From assembly GCF_000485795.1 (NCBI RefSeq), contig NZ_AXZL01000054.1, forward strand, positions 1 through 64,000: 64,000 nt of DNA. The letters are read 5' to 3'. Below are positions 1-9,089 of the stretch, in pieces. The notes beneath the pieces are model-generated. The model did no database searches. It was given only the letters and a program-made list of their open reading frames with translations, and was not told the origin of the DNA. The stretch is from Shewanella decolorationis S12. Its GTDB lineage: Bacteria > Pseudomonadota > Gammaproteobacteria > Enterobacterales > Shewanellaceae. Both the position numbers and the translations under genes were made by a program. Within the stretch, counting starts at the first letter, position 1. Each line of letters begins with the position of its first letter.

Positions 1-133
1 CAGGGCTGCGTATTCTACGCATTCCCGTTTTTGCGTCAAGTAGTTTTTGCAACTTTCTTTTCGCTCATCGAGGAGTTAATCACTCGATGAACTGGCACTT
101 GAAACTGCGTATTGCTGTCTGCCGTGTCAGTGG
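1..133 (-). other. rRNA operon leader region
   Basis: On the minus strand this stretch lies downstream of promoter P1 and contains P2. It begins with the CCACTGACACGG segment typical of enterobacterial-type rrn transcripts just after the start site. A perfect 8-bp hairpin (TCATCGAG/CTCGATGA, 65-90) sits in the leader. No boxA-like element is visible before the window ends, and the 16S gene itself is not in the window, so transcription must run off the left edge. The identity is inferred from promoter architecture alone. Confidence 0.75.
12..39 (-). promoter_or_regulatory. rRNA-type promoter P2
   Basis: Read on the minus strand: -35 TTGACG (34-39), a 16-bp spacer ending in CGGGAATGCG, then -10 TAGAAT (12-17). 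The GC-rich spacer end and 16-bp spacing closely resemble the rrn P2 promoters of gammaproteobacteria. It lies about 128 bp downstream of P1, the usual tandem layout. Confidence 0.75.
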
Positions 134-139
134 ATGCGC

Positions 140-167
140 ATTATAGGCAGCAGAACTTTTTGTGCAA
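140..167 (-). promoter_or_regulatory. rRNA-type promoter P1
   Basis: Minus strand: -35 TTGCAC (162-167), 16-bp spacer, perfect -10 TATAAT (140-145), then GCGC discriminator and CCACTGACACGG. This matches the rrn P1 layout (TATAATGCGC followed by CACTGACACGG). The GC-rich discriminator is the element that makes such promoters sensitive to ppGpp. An A/T-tract upstream (minus-strand GAAAAAAG) may be part of an UP element. Confidence 0.85.
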
Positions 168-395
168 GGGCTTTTTTCGACTAACCGAATCGTACGCCGA
201 TATTTTAAACATCATGTCTATTTTTTATCTCTTTCTGCTTTGTTATTCGATTTTAAAGCGAATTTTTATCTGAGAAATGATAATTCACGCTCAATTTTTC
301 GGCAGCGGTCTAGTGTAAAAGTAAATAATTCATTACCATATGACTTGCTGTTAACAGTTATTTATCATTTTCTATTTCATTCAGAGAGCATTTAT

Positions 396-860
396 ATGCA
401 AAAGTCATTTCTTATTGTTTTGGTTATTGCCATTCTCGGCGCAATCGCGCTATCTCAATTTGCAACTACATTACCTGCGTACATCGCTTTTGTTGCTGGC
501 GTTATCATTACTACTCTCGTTTTTAAATTTGTCCCTGAGACAAATCAAGCTCAAGGTGCAGATGAGCAATATGTTGGCCCAACCATGACACTCTATGTAG
601 GCAACTTGCCTTATCGCGTCCACGAGGGTGAAGTGAAGGTTCTGTTTGGTGAGTTTGGCCCCGTCAACTCAGTACGTTTAGTGCGTGATCGTAAAACGGG
701 TCGTCGTAAAGGGTTCGGCTTTGTGGAAATGTCCGAGGCGGGAGCTCAAAAGGCGATGGTCAAGTTGAACGACTTTAACTTCCAAGAAAGAACCTTAAAG
801 GTTAGAGAAGCGAAGACTCAAGATTCGGAAGCTGCCGACCGTACAGGTACCGATGAGTAA
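396..860 (+). CDS. membrane-anchored RRM RNA-binding protein
   Basis: Predicted 154-residue protein. Residues 4-22 and 27-46 are hydrophobic and look like two membrane segments. Residues about 64-140 form one RNA recognition motif with RNP2 LYVGNL (66-71) and RNP1 KGFGFVEM (105-112), followed by a short polar tail. I chose ATG 396: the frame stays open upstream to 162, but that extension would run through the rrn P1 -35 region and an AT-rich non-coding-looking leader. The RNA target is unknown. The gene lies between a divergent rRNA operon and murI, pointing convergently at murI. A membrane-tethered single-RRM protein is unusual for bacteria, where RRM proteins are mostly small and soluble. 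The RRM is certain; the membrane role is inferred from hydrophobicity. Confidence 0.88.
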   Translation: MQKSFLIVLVIAILGAIALSQFATTLPAYIAFVAGVIITTLVFKFVPETNQAQGADEQYVGPTMTLYVGNLPYRVHEGEVKVLFGEFGPVNSVRLVRDRKTGRRKGFGFVEMSEAGAQKAMVKLNDFNFQERTLKVREAKTQDSEAADRTGTDE

Positions 861-871
861 CCCGCGTTAAT

Positions 872-1690
872 TTATCCGTTTGAGTTGATTGTGGTGATTC
901 GCTCTAAAGTTGAAAAGCCACAATCGACTAACGTAGTCGCTAATCCCTCACTGATCTCCGCTTTAGTATAAAACGCCTGCATATGTACATCGCAGTGCGC
1001 GTCTTCCTGAACTTGCTCCTCACTCTTAGTCTCAGCCAGCAAGGTTTTGACTCGCTTGGCAATGGCCTTCCCGGAATCGAGCAAGGTGACACCTTGACCT
1101 AATACCTGTTGCAGTTCATCACGCAGCATGGGGAAATGAGTACATCCGAGCACCAGTACATCTAAATCCGCTTCGACGATGGGTGATAGAACCTGTGTTA
1201 ACCGCGCCATGTCCAATTGGCCGGTGGCAATCTTCTGCTCTGCCATCAGCACTAATTCGGAAGATCCAAACAGCTCAACGTGGCAATCATCGGCAAATTG
1301 GCTGATGAGTTCATAGGTATAGTGGCGCTTGACCGTTCCCGGGGTGGCGAGCAAACCAATACGCTTACTCTTAGATAACTGCGCCGCGGGTTTAATAGCG
1401 GGGACCACACCCACAACAGGAATTGATAAGGTTGCACGCAGCGCTGGCAGCACAACAGTACTGGCGGTATTGCAGGCAACGACAACAATCGCGGCATGGG
1501 TACGCTCGACGACTTGGTCGATAAGCGCGACACAACCAGAGACAAGTTCCTGCTCTTCCAACTCGCCATAGGGCAATCTGGCATTATCGAACAAATAGCA
1601 GTAATCGTGATGTGGGAGCAATTTGTGAATTTCGGCCAATACGGATAGACCGCCGATGCCAGAATCGAATACTAATATTGGTTGCGACAA
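872..1690 (-). CDS. murI: glutamate racemase
   Basis: Interconverts L- and D-glutamate to supply D-Glu for peptidoglycan stem peptides in the cytoplasm. The 272-residue length is normal. Family marks are the N-terminal VFDSGIGGLSVL, the first catalytic cysteine in ACNTAST (about residue 73) and the second in LGCTHFP (about residue 183). The two-cysteine cofactor-independent mechanism is known for the family. It is transcribed divergently from trmA; in E. coli murI is likewise next to trmA/btuB and an rrn operon, which agrees with the rRNA promoters at the left edge. Confidence 0.97.
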   Translation of the reverse strand: MSQPILVFDSGIGGLSVLAEIHKLLPHHDYCYLFDNARLPYGELEEQELVSGCVALIDQVVERTHAAIVVVACNTASTVVLPALRATLSIPVVGVVPAIKPAAQLSKSKRIGLLATPGTVKRHYTYELISQFADDCHVELFGSSELVLMAEQKIATGQLDMARLTQVLSPIVEADLDVLVLGCTHFPMLRDELQQVLGQGVTLLDSGKAIAKRVKTLLAETKSEEQVQEDAHCDVHMQAFYTKAEISEGLATTLVDCGFSTLERITTINSNG

Positions 1691-1769
1691 GCCCGTCTCC
1701 AGTTAATTCGTTGTCCCATTCGCGAGCGGATTCTCCCACAGCTTAACTCAAACCGCAAAACCAAGATGC

Positions 1770-1797
1770 TGGACATTCGTGTCACCTAGTATAAAAT
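1770..1797 (+). promoter_or_regulatory. candidate trmA promoter
   Basis: TGGACA (1770-1775), 16-bp spacer and TAAAAT (1792-1797) sit 35 bp before the trmA start in the murI-trmA divergent gap. Only a moderate match to the sigma-70 consensus; no other support. Confidence 0.4.
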
Positions 1798-1831
1798 TTG
1801 CGCCCCAATTTACAGCCACGGTGAATCGACA

Positions 1832-2929
1832 ATGAACTTAGCAGCAATGGATCCCACGACCTATGATGCGCAACTAACTGCAAAGCGTATCAAGCTAGAG
1901 CAGGCCTTTGCCCAATTTGAGACACCGAGTGTTGAAGTGTTTGCCTCAGAACCTGCCCACTATCGGATGCGCGCCGAGTTTCGCGTATGGCACGAGGGCG
2001 ACGATTTATACTATTACATGTTCGATAAAGTATTGAACGACAAAGTTCGTTGCGATCAATACTTACCGGCGAGCGCCTTAATCAATCAGATGATGGTGGC
2101 TCTGATCGCCGAGTTAAAACCGAACCACAGCCTACGTCATAAACTCTTCCAAGTTGATTTTTTATCAACACTCAGCGGTGAGATTTTAGTGTCATTGCTG
2201 TATCACAGACAGCTTGATGACCAATGGCGCAGCGAAGCCGCTGCACTTAAAGCCAGATTGAGCAGCCAATTTAAGGTCAACATCATAGGCCGTGCGCGCA
2301 AACAGAAAATCGATTTAGATAAAGACTTTGTGGTTGAGTCACTGCAAGTGAATGACAAAGTTTTCCATTACAAACAAATCGAAAACAGCTTTACCCAGCC
2401 AAATGCCAAGGTGGCAATCAAGATGCTGGAATGGGCTATCGACGTGACTCAACGCAGCCAAGGCGATTTACTGGAGCTTTACTGTGGTAATGGCAACTTC
2501 TCCATCGCGCTGGCACAAAACTTTAATCGCGTGCTCGCAACCGAGTTAGCTAAACCTTCGGTGGATGCAGCCCAGTACAATATCGAAGTCAACAATATCG
2601 ATAATCTGCAGATTATCCGTATGTCGGCGGAAGAATTTAGCGATGCGATGGCGAAAAAACGCAGCTTTAGACGCTTAGAAGGCATAGATCTGGACAGCTA
2701 TGTCTGCAACACCATTTTTGTCGACCCACCACGAGCAGGTATCGACCCTGCGACGTTGGAGTTAGTGCAAGGTTATGAGCGGATCCTGTATATCTCTTGT
2801 AATCCCGACACCCTGAAAGACAATTTGCAGCAATTAAATCAGACCCATAAAGTCACTCGTTTTGCCCTGTTCGATCAGTTCCCTTACACCGACCATATGG
2901 AAACAGGTGTGCTGCTAGAGCGTCGTTAA
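1832..2929 (+). CDS. trmA: tRNA (uracil-5-)-methyltransferase TrmA
   Basis: Makes 5-methyluridine at position 54 of the T-loop of tRNA (and a tmRNA site in E. coli) using SAM. 365 residues, the usual length. The SAM-binding motif is [13 protein letters not shown] (about residue 212), the DPPRAG motif follows at about 292, the catalytic nucleophile is the Cys of [11 protein letters not shown] (about 318), and the C-terminal DHMETG contains the general-base glutamate. It lacks the TRAM domain and the 4Fe-4S cysteines of RlmD/RlmC, which supports TrmA. It ends in a clear terminator shared with convergent fabR. Confidence 0.97.
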   Translation: MNLAAMDPTTYDAQLTAKRIKLEQAFAQFETPSVEVFASEPAHYRMRAEFRVWHEGDDLYYYMFDKVLNDKVRCDQYLPASALINQMMVALIAELKPNHSLRHKLFQVDFLSTLSGEILVSLLYHRQLDDQWRSEAAALKARLSSQFKVNIIGRARKQKIDLDKDFVVESLQVNDKVFHYKQIENSFTQPNAKVAIKMLEWAIDVTQRSQGDLLELYCGNGNFSIALAQNFNRVLATELAKPSVDAAQYNIEVNNIDNLQIIRMSAEEFSDAMAKKRSFRRLEGIDLDSYVCNTIFVDPPRAGIDPATLELVQGYERILYISCNPDTLKDNLQQLNQTHKVTRFALFDQFPYTDHMETGVLLERR

Positions 2930-2944
2930 GCGACTCTATGTACC

Positions 2945-2979
2945 TAAAAATAAAGGAGCCATTGGCTCCTTTATTTTTG
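2945..2979. terminator. bidirectional terminator trmA/fabR
   Basis: Perfect stem AAAGGAGCC/GGCTCCTTT flanked by A-run and T-run on both sides, between two convergent genes, so it can serve either strand. Confidence 0.85.
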
Positions 2980-2998
2980 GACTAAATCACAATCTTAC

Positions 2999-3613
2999 TT
3001 AACGATGCTCGACCTTATGTTGTAAGGCTTCGGCGCCCTTAGCCACCATACGTAATTGCATCACCAGTTGATCGGCAAGCACTTTACGATCGGCGCGCTT
3101 CATATCCAGTGCCGACGCTCCGGCGTTAAACACTAAGGTCACTAAGGCTTCTGCCTGTGCTCTGGCCAGCATAGGCGTGCGGCCCGCTGTCGCTTCGGTG
3201 TAATGGGCCAGTTCAGAGATAAAATGTTCAATCTCACGGGCTACTGCTGCGCGGAATGCCGCCGAAGTCCCTGAGCGCTCATGCAGTAAAATTCTGAAAA
3301 CGTTTGGGTTAGAATCAAGCACTTCCATAAAGGTATCCACAGAAATACGGATCACACTGCCCCCGGCTTCGGCACGTTGCCGCCCCTTTCGCATCATCTG
3401 TCTTAGGGTGAGCCCGCCTTCGTCGACCATGGTCAACCCAAGCTCATTCATATCCTTAAAATGACGATAAAAGGATGTGGGCGCAATGTTGGCTTCCCTC
3501 GCCACCTCACGCAAGCTTAAGCTAGAGAAACTGCGCTCAGCACTGAGCTGGTTAAACGCCGCATCGACCAATGCCCGCCGAGTTTTCTCTTTTTGCTGTG
3601 CACGAATACCCAT
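2999..3613 (-). CDS. fabR: fatty-acid biosynthesis repressor FabR
   Basis: TetR-family regulator of unsaturated fatty acid synthesis, 204 residues. The helix-turn-helix is at residues about 25-65 ([20 protein letters not shown] then [11 protein letters not shown]), which is the FabR signature. The C-terminal half is the ligand-binding domain that senses acyl-ACP/acyl-CoA in characterised FabR proteins. It is divergent from an acyl desaturase gene, and a FabR-type palindrome lies in the gap, so regulation of the desaturase is likely. The start [13 protein letters not shown] matches the family N-terminus. Confidence 0.93.
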   Translation of the reverse strand: MGIRAQQKEKTRRALVDAAFNQLSAERSFSSLSLREVAREANIAPTSFYRHFKDMNELGLTMVDEGGLTLRQMMRKGRQRAEAGGSVIRISVDTFMEVLDSNPNVFRILLHERSGTSAAFRAAVAREIEHFISELAHYTEATAGRTPMLARAQAEALVTLVFNAGASALDMKRADRKVLADQLVMQLRMVAKGAEALQHKVEHR

Positions 3614-3714
3614 TCTTCAATCCGCTAACTGAATGTAATGACGCGATAATACCGCTTTTGCGTCTGAAACACAGCCCCATCCACCTTGACCAAACAAGAT
3701 TGCTAGGCTAAATT

Positions 3715-3732
3715 AGCTTACAGTTGTACGCT
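3715..3732. promoter_or_regulatory. predicted FabR operator
   Basis: AGCTTACAGTTGTACGCT is an 18-bp imperfect palindrome (7 of 9 arm positions pair) resembling the AGCGTACA-N2-TGTNCGCT sites bound by FabR upstream of enterobacterial fabA/fabB. It sits 24 bp before the desaturase ATG and 101 bp from fabR, where it could repress the desaturase. Its overlap with the upstream TTG codon at 3724 argues against that earlier start. Confidence 0.65.
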
Positions 3733-3756
3733 CAAATGCGGATATTGGAAACTATA

Positions 3757-4863
3757 ATGAATAAACCCCCTATCATCTGGCTAAATGTCATCCTCTTTAG
3801 CCTCACCTTCCTCAGTGCAGTTATCCTCGTTCCTTGGTATGGTCTAACCCACGGTTATAGCGCCAGCGAATGGATTGCTTTTGTGGTGTTAGCCTTTGCA
3901 AGTGGTCTGTCGATCACCGCGGGTTACCATAGACTCTGGTCACACAAGGCCTATAAAGCTCACCCTGCGGTACGTTTCCTCTACGCGCTTGGCGGTGCAT
4001 TAGCATTACAAAACAGTGCATTACATTGGGCATCCGATCATCGCGTGCATCATAAGCATGTCGATGATAATGATAAAGACCCCTACTCGGCTAACATGGG
4101 TTTCTGGTACAGCCATATAGGTTGGATGCTGCGCGAATACCAAGCCCAGCGTTACCATGACTACCAAAACGTGCGTGATTTGCAGAACGACCGTATCGTG
4201 ATGTGGCAACACAAGCACTATCTCGCCCTCGTCATTCTGATGAACATTGGTTTGCCCGCGCTACTCGGCTGGTTCACTGGCAATATCGCCGGCATGTTGC
4301 TGATGGCGGGATTACTGCGCTTAGTCGTTGTGCATCATTGCACCTTCTTCATCAACTCCCTCGCCCATGTGTGGGGTAGCCAACCTTATACCGATAAAAA
4401 CACCGCCCGTGACAACGGTTTTCTGGCGATGTTGACGTACGGTGAGGGTTACCATAATTTTCACCATATCTTCGAGAACGATTACCGTAACGGCATTAAG
4501 TGGTGGCATTACGATCCGACTAAGTGGCTGATTAAGGCTTTATCTTGGGTTGGCTTAGCCAAAGACCTGCGCACCAGTCCACAGGAGCGGATAGAGAGCG
4601 CACGCCTGCAGATGCAACTGCTACACGCCAGAAACAAAGTGCTAAACTTGCCAAATGCTGATGAAATTATTGAAAAAATTCAGCAAGAGTATGAGTTGAT
4701 GAAACAACATTTACTCGAATATTACCAAGCCCAAAAGACACTGTTAGATGCCAAACGCAAGCAACTGGTCGATCAACAGTTGTTGCAGCAAGTCGAAGAG
4801 TTGAAGATACGATTCCTGACTCAGCAAAAAAGCTGGAAGAGCCTAACGGCAAGTTATAGCTAG
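3757..4863 (+). CDS. membrane fatty-acid desaturase (delta-9 type)
   Basis: Introduces a cis double bond into saturated acyl chains in the inner membrane using a di-iron centre. 368 residues from ATG 3757, preceded by GGAA at suitable spacing. The three histidine boxes of the acyl-CoA/acyl-lipid desaturases are present: HRLWSH (about 59), HRVHH (about 96) and HNFHH (about 236), with four hydrophobic segments between them. Residues about 280-365 are an added charged, heptad-rich tail that looks like a coiled coil, longer than in minimal desaturases. Divergent from fabR with a predicted operator between them, so probably FabR-controlled. Whether the substrate is acyl-CoA or phospholipid acyl chain cannot be told. 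Confidence 0.93.
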   Translation: MNKPPIIWLNVILFSLTFLSAVILVPWYGLTHGYSASEWIAFVVLAFASGLSITAGYHRLWSHKAYKAHPAVRFLYALGGALALQNSALHWASDHRVHHKHVDDNDKDPYSANMGFWYSHIGWMLREYQAQRYHDYQNVRDLQNDRIVMWQHKHYLALVILMNIGLPALLGWFTGNIAGMLLMAGLLRLVVVHHCTFFINSLAHVWGSQPYTDKNTARDNGFLAMLTYGEGYHNFHHIFENDYRNGIKWWHYDPTKWLIKALSWVGLAKDLRTSPQERIESARLQMQLLHARNKVLNLPNADEIIEKIQQEYELMKQHLLEYYQAQKTLLDAKRKQLVDQQLLQQVEELKIRFLTQQKSWKSLTASYS

Positions 4864-4885
4864 AGCACAATTCTCGGTAAAAATC

Positions 4886-4912
4886 ATACGGCCGCCTTGC
4901 ATGGTGGCCGTA
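4886..4912 (+). terminator. hairpin, possible weak terminator
   Basis: ATACGGCC/GGCCGTAT arms in the 96-bp gap between the desaturase and selD. It is stable but lacks a following T-run, so termination is uncertain. Confidence 0.4.
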
Positions 4913-4959
4913 TCCTATTATGATGATGCCTCAATCACTTTTTACAGGATGTAGGGCTC

Positions 4960-6018
4960 ATGTCGAATTCCACTGTATCTTCCACCGATAGCATTAAACT
5001 CACAGAATATAGCCATGGTGCTGGCTGCGGCTGTAAAATTTCCCCTAAAGTACTGACCACCATTCTTGCCTCGCAGCTGCCTGTATTCACCGATCCTAAC
5101 CTGTTGGTCGGCAATCAAAGCCGTGATGATGCAGCCGTTTACAAGCTCAATGATGAAATCGGCATTATCAGTACCACCGACTTTTTTATGCCAATCGTAG
5201 ATGACCCCTTTACCTTTGGCCGCATCGCCGCCACCAATGCCATTAGCGATATCTATGCCATGGGCGGCACGCCCATGATGGCGATTGCGATTCTAGGCTG
5301 GCCAGTAAACAAGCTTCCCGCCGAGATCGCGCAACAAGTGGTCGATGGTGGCCGTCAAGCCTGTATGGAAGCTGGGATAATGCTGGCCGGTGGTCACAGT
5401 ATCGATGCGCCTGAGCCAATCTTCGGCCTTGCGGTCACTGGGCAAATCGCCCTGAAGGATTTAAAACAAAACGATACCGCAAAAGCGGGCGATCGTTTGT
5501 ATCTCACTAAACCTATCGGTATTGGCATTCTTACCACGGCACAAAAGCAGAAAAAGCTCAAAGACGAAGATAGCCAAATTGCGGTGAATGCGATGTGCCA
5601 GCTCAATAGCATAGGCGCCAAAATCGCTAAGATTAAAGGCGTGAACGCCCTCACCGATGTTACTGGTTTTGGGCTTGCAGGCCATCTATTAGAAGTGTGT
5701 CAAGGTGCTAAACTCACCGCTAAACTTAACCTCGATGCAGTGCCACTCTTACCCCGCGCCCTCGACTATCTAGCACAAGGCTGTATTCCCGGTGGCACCC
5801 ATCGTAACTACGACAGTTATGGCGAACACTTGCCCACACTTACCGATCATCAAAAAGCCATTTTGTGTGACCCACAAACCAGTGGCGGCTTGTTAGTGGC
5901 AGTGTCGAGTGATGCCGAAGCGGAACTGGTGGCACTGCTTAATGCCCATCAGATAGAGCCTATCTGTATTGGCTCATTAGAAACGCCCACCTCCACCGCT
6001 AATGTAGTGCTGTGTTAA
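4960..6018 (+). CDS. selD: selenide, water dikinase
   Basis: Makes selenophosphate from selenide and ATP, the selenium donor for selenocysteine and for 2-selenouridine in tRNA. 352 residues. The N-terminal GAGCGCK carries the catalytic residue as Cys (some organisms use Sec), followed by the conserved Lys. DDAAVY and a glycine-rich ATP-binding segment GGTPMMA follow, and the C-terminal DPQTSGGLL is typical of the PurM/SelD fold. It overlaps the next gene by one base (TAATG), so the two are an operon. The context suggests supply of selenophosphate mainly to the tRNA-modifying partner. Confidence 0.97.
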   Translation: MSNSTVSSTDSIKLTEYSHGAGCGCKISPKVLTTILASQLPVFTDPNLLVGNQSRDDAAVYKLNDEIGIISTTDFFMPIVDDPFTFGRIAATNAISDIYAMGGTPMMAIAILGWPVNKLPAEIAQQVVDGGRQACMEAGIMLAGGHSIDAPEPIFGLAVTGQIALKDLKQNDTAKAGDRLYLTKPIGIGILTTAQKQKKLKDEDSQIAVNAMCQLNSIGAKIAKIKGVNALTDVTGFGLAGHLLEVCQGAKLTAKLNLDAVPLLPRALDYLAQGCIPGGTHRNYDSYGEHLPTLTDHQKAILCDPQTSGGLLVAVSSDAEAELVALLNAHQIEPICIGSLETPTSTANVVLC

Positions 6019-7172
6019 TGTCAGCGATGATCATTCCCGCCCAGCAATATCACGATATCTTTATTGCTGGGCAGCCATTAATCGACTTAAGGGCGCCGAT
6101 TGAATTTAATCGCGGCGCCTTTCCCTCCTCGATAAATCTACCGTTAATGGTTGATAAGGAAAGGGAAAAAGTCGGCACTTGTTATAAAGAGCAAGGTCAG
6201 CAAGCTGCAATAGCCTTGGGCCACTCCCTCGTACATGGCGTGGTAAAACAGCAGCGTATTGATGCCTGGTTAAACTTTTTATCGACTCACCCCGAAGCTT
6301 ACCTTTGCTGCTTTCGTGGCGGGCTGCGCTCACAATTAACTCAGCAGTGGCTGCAAGAGGCTGGTGTTTCCGTACCTTATGTGCAAGGCGGCTACAAAGG
6401 TATGCGCCAATATTTAATGGGTGTAATTGAGGCGGCGCCAAGTCTGCAACCTTTGCTAAGCCTGAGCGGTATGACGGGAAGCGGCAAAACGGATTTTTTA
6501 AGACTGCGCAAAGAGGCAGTGGATCTTGAGGGTATCGCCAATCACAGAGGCTCGAGCTTTGGTAAAAACATCGACCCACAACCGACACAAATTAACTTTG
6601 AAAATCAGCTCGCCATTGCCCTGTTACACCATCAATTAGGCAATCACGCCTGTTTGTTGCTCGAGGATGAAAGCTTTTTGATTGGCCGCTCGGCGCTGCC
6701 GCAAAGTTTTTATAGCGCCATGCAGACGGCCGATATTCTGGTACTCGAAGAAGACGATGACATCAGGCTCACTCGCTTACTCGATGAATACGTTCACAAA
6801 ATGCACCGAGGATTTTGCGAGCGTCTCGGCTTAGAGGCAGGTTTCGAAGCCTTTAGCCACTACCTATTACAGAGTCTTAGCAGTATTCGCAAACGTCTTG
6901 GTGGTAAGCAATATCAAGAGTTGCAAGACATGATACAACAAGCACTGTCGCAGCAACTTAATCAAAACCAAACCTCACAACATTTGGCCTGGATAAGCCT
7001 GCTGCTGCACAAATATTACGACCCCATGTACGAATACCAGTTACAAAAGAAAGCCAGCAATATTCTGTTCAGGGGAAATAACCATGCCATGCATGAGTGG
7101 CTGGATAACTATCAGCGGGATAGCTATCAGCGAAATAACGATCCGTTGGATAGCCACCACTTAAAAGGCTGA
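6018..7172 (+). CDS. mnmH: tRNA 2-selenouridine synthase
   Basis: Also called SelU/YbbB. Converts 2-thiouridine to 2-selenouridine at the wobble base of Lys, Glu and Gln tRNAs via a geranylated intermediate. An N-terminal rhodanese domain carries the active Cys in CFRGGLRSQ (about residue 96); a P-loop SGMTGSGKT follows at about 151. ATG 6018 overlaps the selD stop (TAATG) and gives 384 residues; an in-frame GTG six bases earlier is less likely. The last 20 residues are a repetitive Asn/Ser/Tyr-rich tail from imperfect repeats of GATAGCTATCAGCG-like DNA. Coupled to selD. Confidence 0.96.
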   Translation: MSAMIIPAQQYHDIFIAGQPLIDLRAPIEFNRGAFPSSINLPLMVDKEREKVGTCYKEQGQQAAIALGHSLVHGVVKQQRIDAWLNFLSTHPEAYLCCFRGGLRSQLTQQWLQEAGVSVPYVQGGYKGMRQYLMGVIEAAPSLQPLLSLSGMTGSGKTDFLRLRKEAVDLEGIANHRGSSFGKNIDPQPTQINFENQLAIALLHHQLGNHACLLLEDESFLIGRSALPQSFYSAMQTADILVLEEDDDIRLTRLLDEYVHKMHRGFCERLGLEAGFEAFSHYLLQSLSSIRKRLGGKQYQELQDMIQQALSQQLNQNQTSQHLAWISLLLHKYYDPMYEYQLQKKASNILFRGNNHAMHEWLDNYQRDSYQRNNDPLDSHHLKG

Positions 7173-7176
7173 AAAC

Positions 7177-7210
7177 AAGAAAACCGTGTGCTAACTGCCA
7201 CGGTTTTCTT
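7177..7210. terminator. terminator after mnmH
   Basis: Twelve-base perfect arms AAGAAAACCGTG/CACGGTTTTCTT between convergent mnmH and the MFS-acyltransferase gene. Symmetry suggests use in both directions. Confidence 0.85.
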
Positions 7211-7226
7211 TATCTATCCCGTTAAG

Positions 7227-9089
7227 TTAGGGCTTATTGAGTAGATTCGCGACACTATCCCTGAGCGAGTGCCGATCAGCATTTTGCCCATCCACCACAT
7301 CCGTTAAGCTCACCGATACCTTTGACCAAAAGCGTTTCGGCATAGTAGTCAATGCATGGCCGTCCTTATGACTAAAGTAAGAACCCCACAGTCCATTGAG
7401 CGCCATAGGGATCACCGGCACGGGATCGCGGGCCAAGATTTTATCAATACCGGGGCGAAACTCGCCGAGCTCACCATCGGGGGTTAAACGACCTTCGGGG
7501 AAGATACATACCAACTCGCCATTCGCTAACGCCTCATGAATCGATTCAAAAGCTTGATTGTAAGTTGCCTCACTCTGGCGCGGCGAACAAATCGGGATTA
7601 CTCCTGCATGGCGGAACAGGTATTTCAGCACAGGGATTTCACTGATAGATTTATCCATCACGAAACGAATCGGCCGGGTCGACGCCCCCATAATGATCAA
7701 CGCATCCACATAGCTCACATGGTTACAGACTATGATACCTGCACCTTCTTTGGGGATCTTTTCTCGCCCAGTCACAGTCACCCGATACATCACATGGCTG
7801 AGTAAATAACTGATAAATCGTTGAGTAAACTCAGGCACTTGCGAATACACGTAAAGCGCAACCACAAAGTTCATCACCGCCAGCAGTAAGAACAGCTGTG
7901 GAATGCTCCAGCCAGCCACCCCGAGTAGCAGCATAGACAACAACGCCGATGCCACCATAAAGAGCGAGTTCATAATGTTATTCGCAGCAATCGCTTGCGC
8001 ACATTCTCCCTTAGCGGAGCGCGCTTGAATAAAAGCATACAGAGGCACAATAAACAGACCACCGCTGACCCCAATCATAAAGAAGTCCAACATCACTCGA
8101 TAATGCTTCTGCTCGGCAATAAAGCTTTGTAAGCCATACACAAACTGCGCATCTGCAGGTGCGGGCGGAATCGCCCACAGCAAGTCCACACCAAACACAG
8201 TTAAACCGAGCACCCCAAAGGGCAGCAAGCCTAACTCCACATGGCCAAAGGAAAAACGCTCACAGACAAAGGAGCCAACCGCAATCCCGATAGAGAACAT
8301 CCCAAGTAGCAGCGACACCACAGTCGCGCCAGAGTGCAAATGCAACTTGGCAAAGTTAGGGAATTGGGTCAGATATGTGGCACCTAAAAACCAGAACCAG
8401 CTAATGGCGAGGATGGCCATCCAAATCGAAGGCGTTTGACGCGCCTTCTTTATGGTGCGCCAAGTGCCTGATAATGGACGAAATTGGATTTTCTGAACTG
8501 TACCCTGTGGCGGTAAAGCAGGGATCGCACGGCTAGATAAATATCCCGCCAAGGCAAGGGCTGCGACCGTGATGGCCGACCACAAAGTGGCATTGTTATC
8601 AGACACTAAAATCCCGGCACTCAAGGTACCAATCAAGATAGACAGAAACGTCCCCATCTCGACCCAGGCATTGCCCGTGACTAACTCATCCTCTTTTAAG
8701 GCTTGAGGTAAGAGGGAATATTTGACTGGCCCAAAATAGGCTGACTGACTACCGGTTAAAAACAGCAGTAATAACATCATCATGTAATTTTCGCTCACGA
8801 TGGCCGCGGCAGCGCTGAACATAATGATGACTTCGAGCAATTTTAAGCGGCGGATAAGTTTGGCCTTATCCATATTGTCGGCAACTACACCAGCATGGGC
8901 CGAAAATAGGAAAAACGGCAGGATAAAAACCCCTGCTGCCAAATTAACAAACATATCGACGCTAATGGGTAAATCGTTGACTTGGCTGAAGGTAACCAGC
9001 AACAACAACACATTTTTATAGATATTGTCGTTAAGTGCCCCAAGACATTGGGTAGCAAAATACGGTAAAAAACGTTTTGTTAGCAGCAT
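7227..9089 (-). CDS. MFS transporter fused to PlsC-type acyltransferase
   Basis: 620 residues. Residues 1 to about 415 are a 12-segment major-facilitator-like domain (starting FLPYFATQCLGALNDN, the start typical of LplT-like lysophospholipid flippases). Residues about 430-620 are a lysophosphatidate acyltransferase-type domain with motif NHVSYVDAL (HX4D), FPEGRLT, and VPVIPMALNG. The likely role is to flip lysophospholipid across the inner membrane and re-acylate it. The family resembles LplT-Aas but lacks the acyl-ACP synthetase domain. It overlaps the upstream TetR gene by 10 bases, so the two are co-translated and the regulator probably controls it. Substrate is inferred, not visible. Confidence 0.88.
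   Translation of the reverse strand: MLLTKRFLPYFATQCLGALNDNIYKNVLLLLVTFSQVNDLPISVDMFVNLAAGVFILPFFLFSAHAGVVADNMDKAKLIRRLKLLEVIIMFSAAAAIVSENYMMMLLLLFLTGSQSAYFGPVKYSLLPQALKEDELVTGNAWVEMGTFLSILIGTLSAGILVSDNNATLWSAITVAALALAGYLSSRAIPALPPQGTVQKIQFRPLSGTWRTIKKARQTPSIWMAILAISWFWFLGATYLTQFPNFAKLHLHSGATVVSLLLGMFSIGIAVGSFVCERFSFGHVELGLLPFGVLGLTVFGVDLLWAIPPAPADAQFVYGLQSFIAEQKHYRVMLDFFMIGVSGGLFIVPLYAFIQARSAKGECAQAIAANNIMNSLFMVASALLSMLLLGVAGWSIPQLFLLLAVMNFVVALYVYSQVPEFTQRFISYLLSHVMYRVTVTGREKIPKEGAGIIVCNHVSYVDALIIMGASTRPIRFVMDKSISEIPVLKYLFRHAGVIPICSPRQSEATYNQAFESIHEALANGELVCIFPEGRLTPDGELGEFRPGIDKILARDPVPVIPMALNGLWGSYFSHKDGHALTTMPKRFWSKVSVSLTDVVDGQNADRHSLRDSVANLLNKP

Noticed and set aside
162..395. N-terminal extension of the RRM protein by 78 residues
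   Set aside because: It would start inside the rrn P1 -35 region and run through AT-rich leader; ATG 396 gives a typical membrane start.
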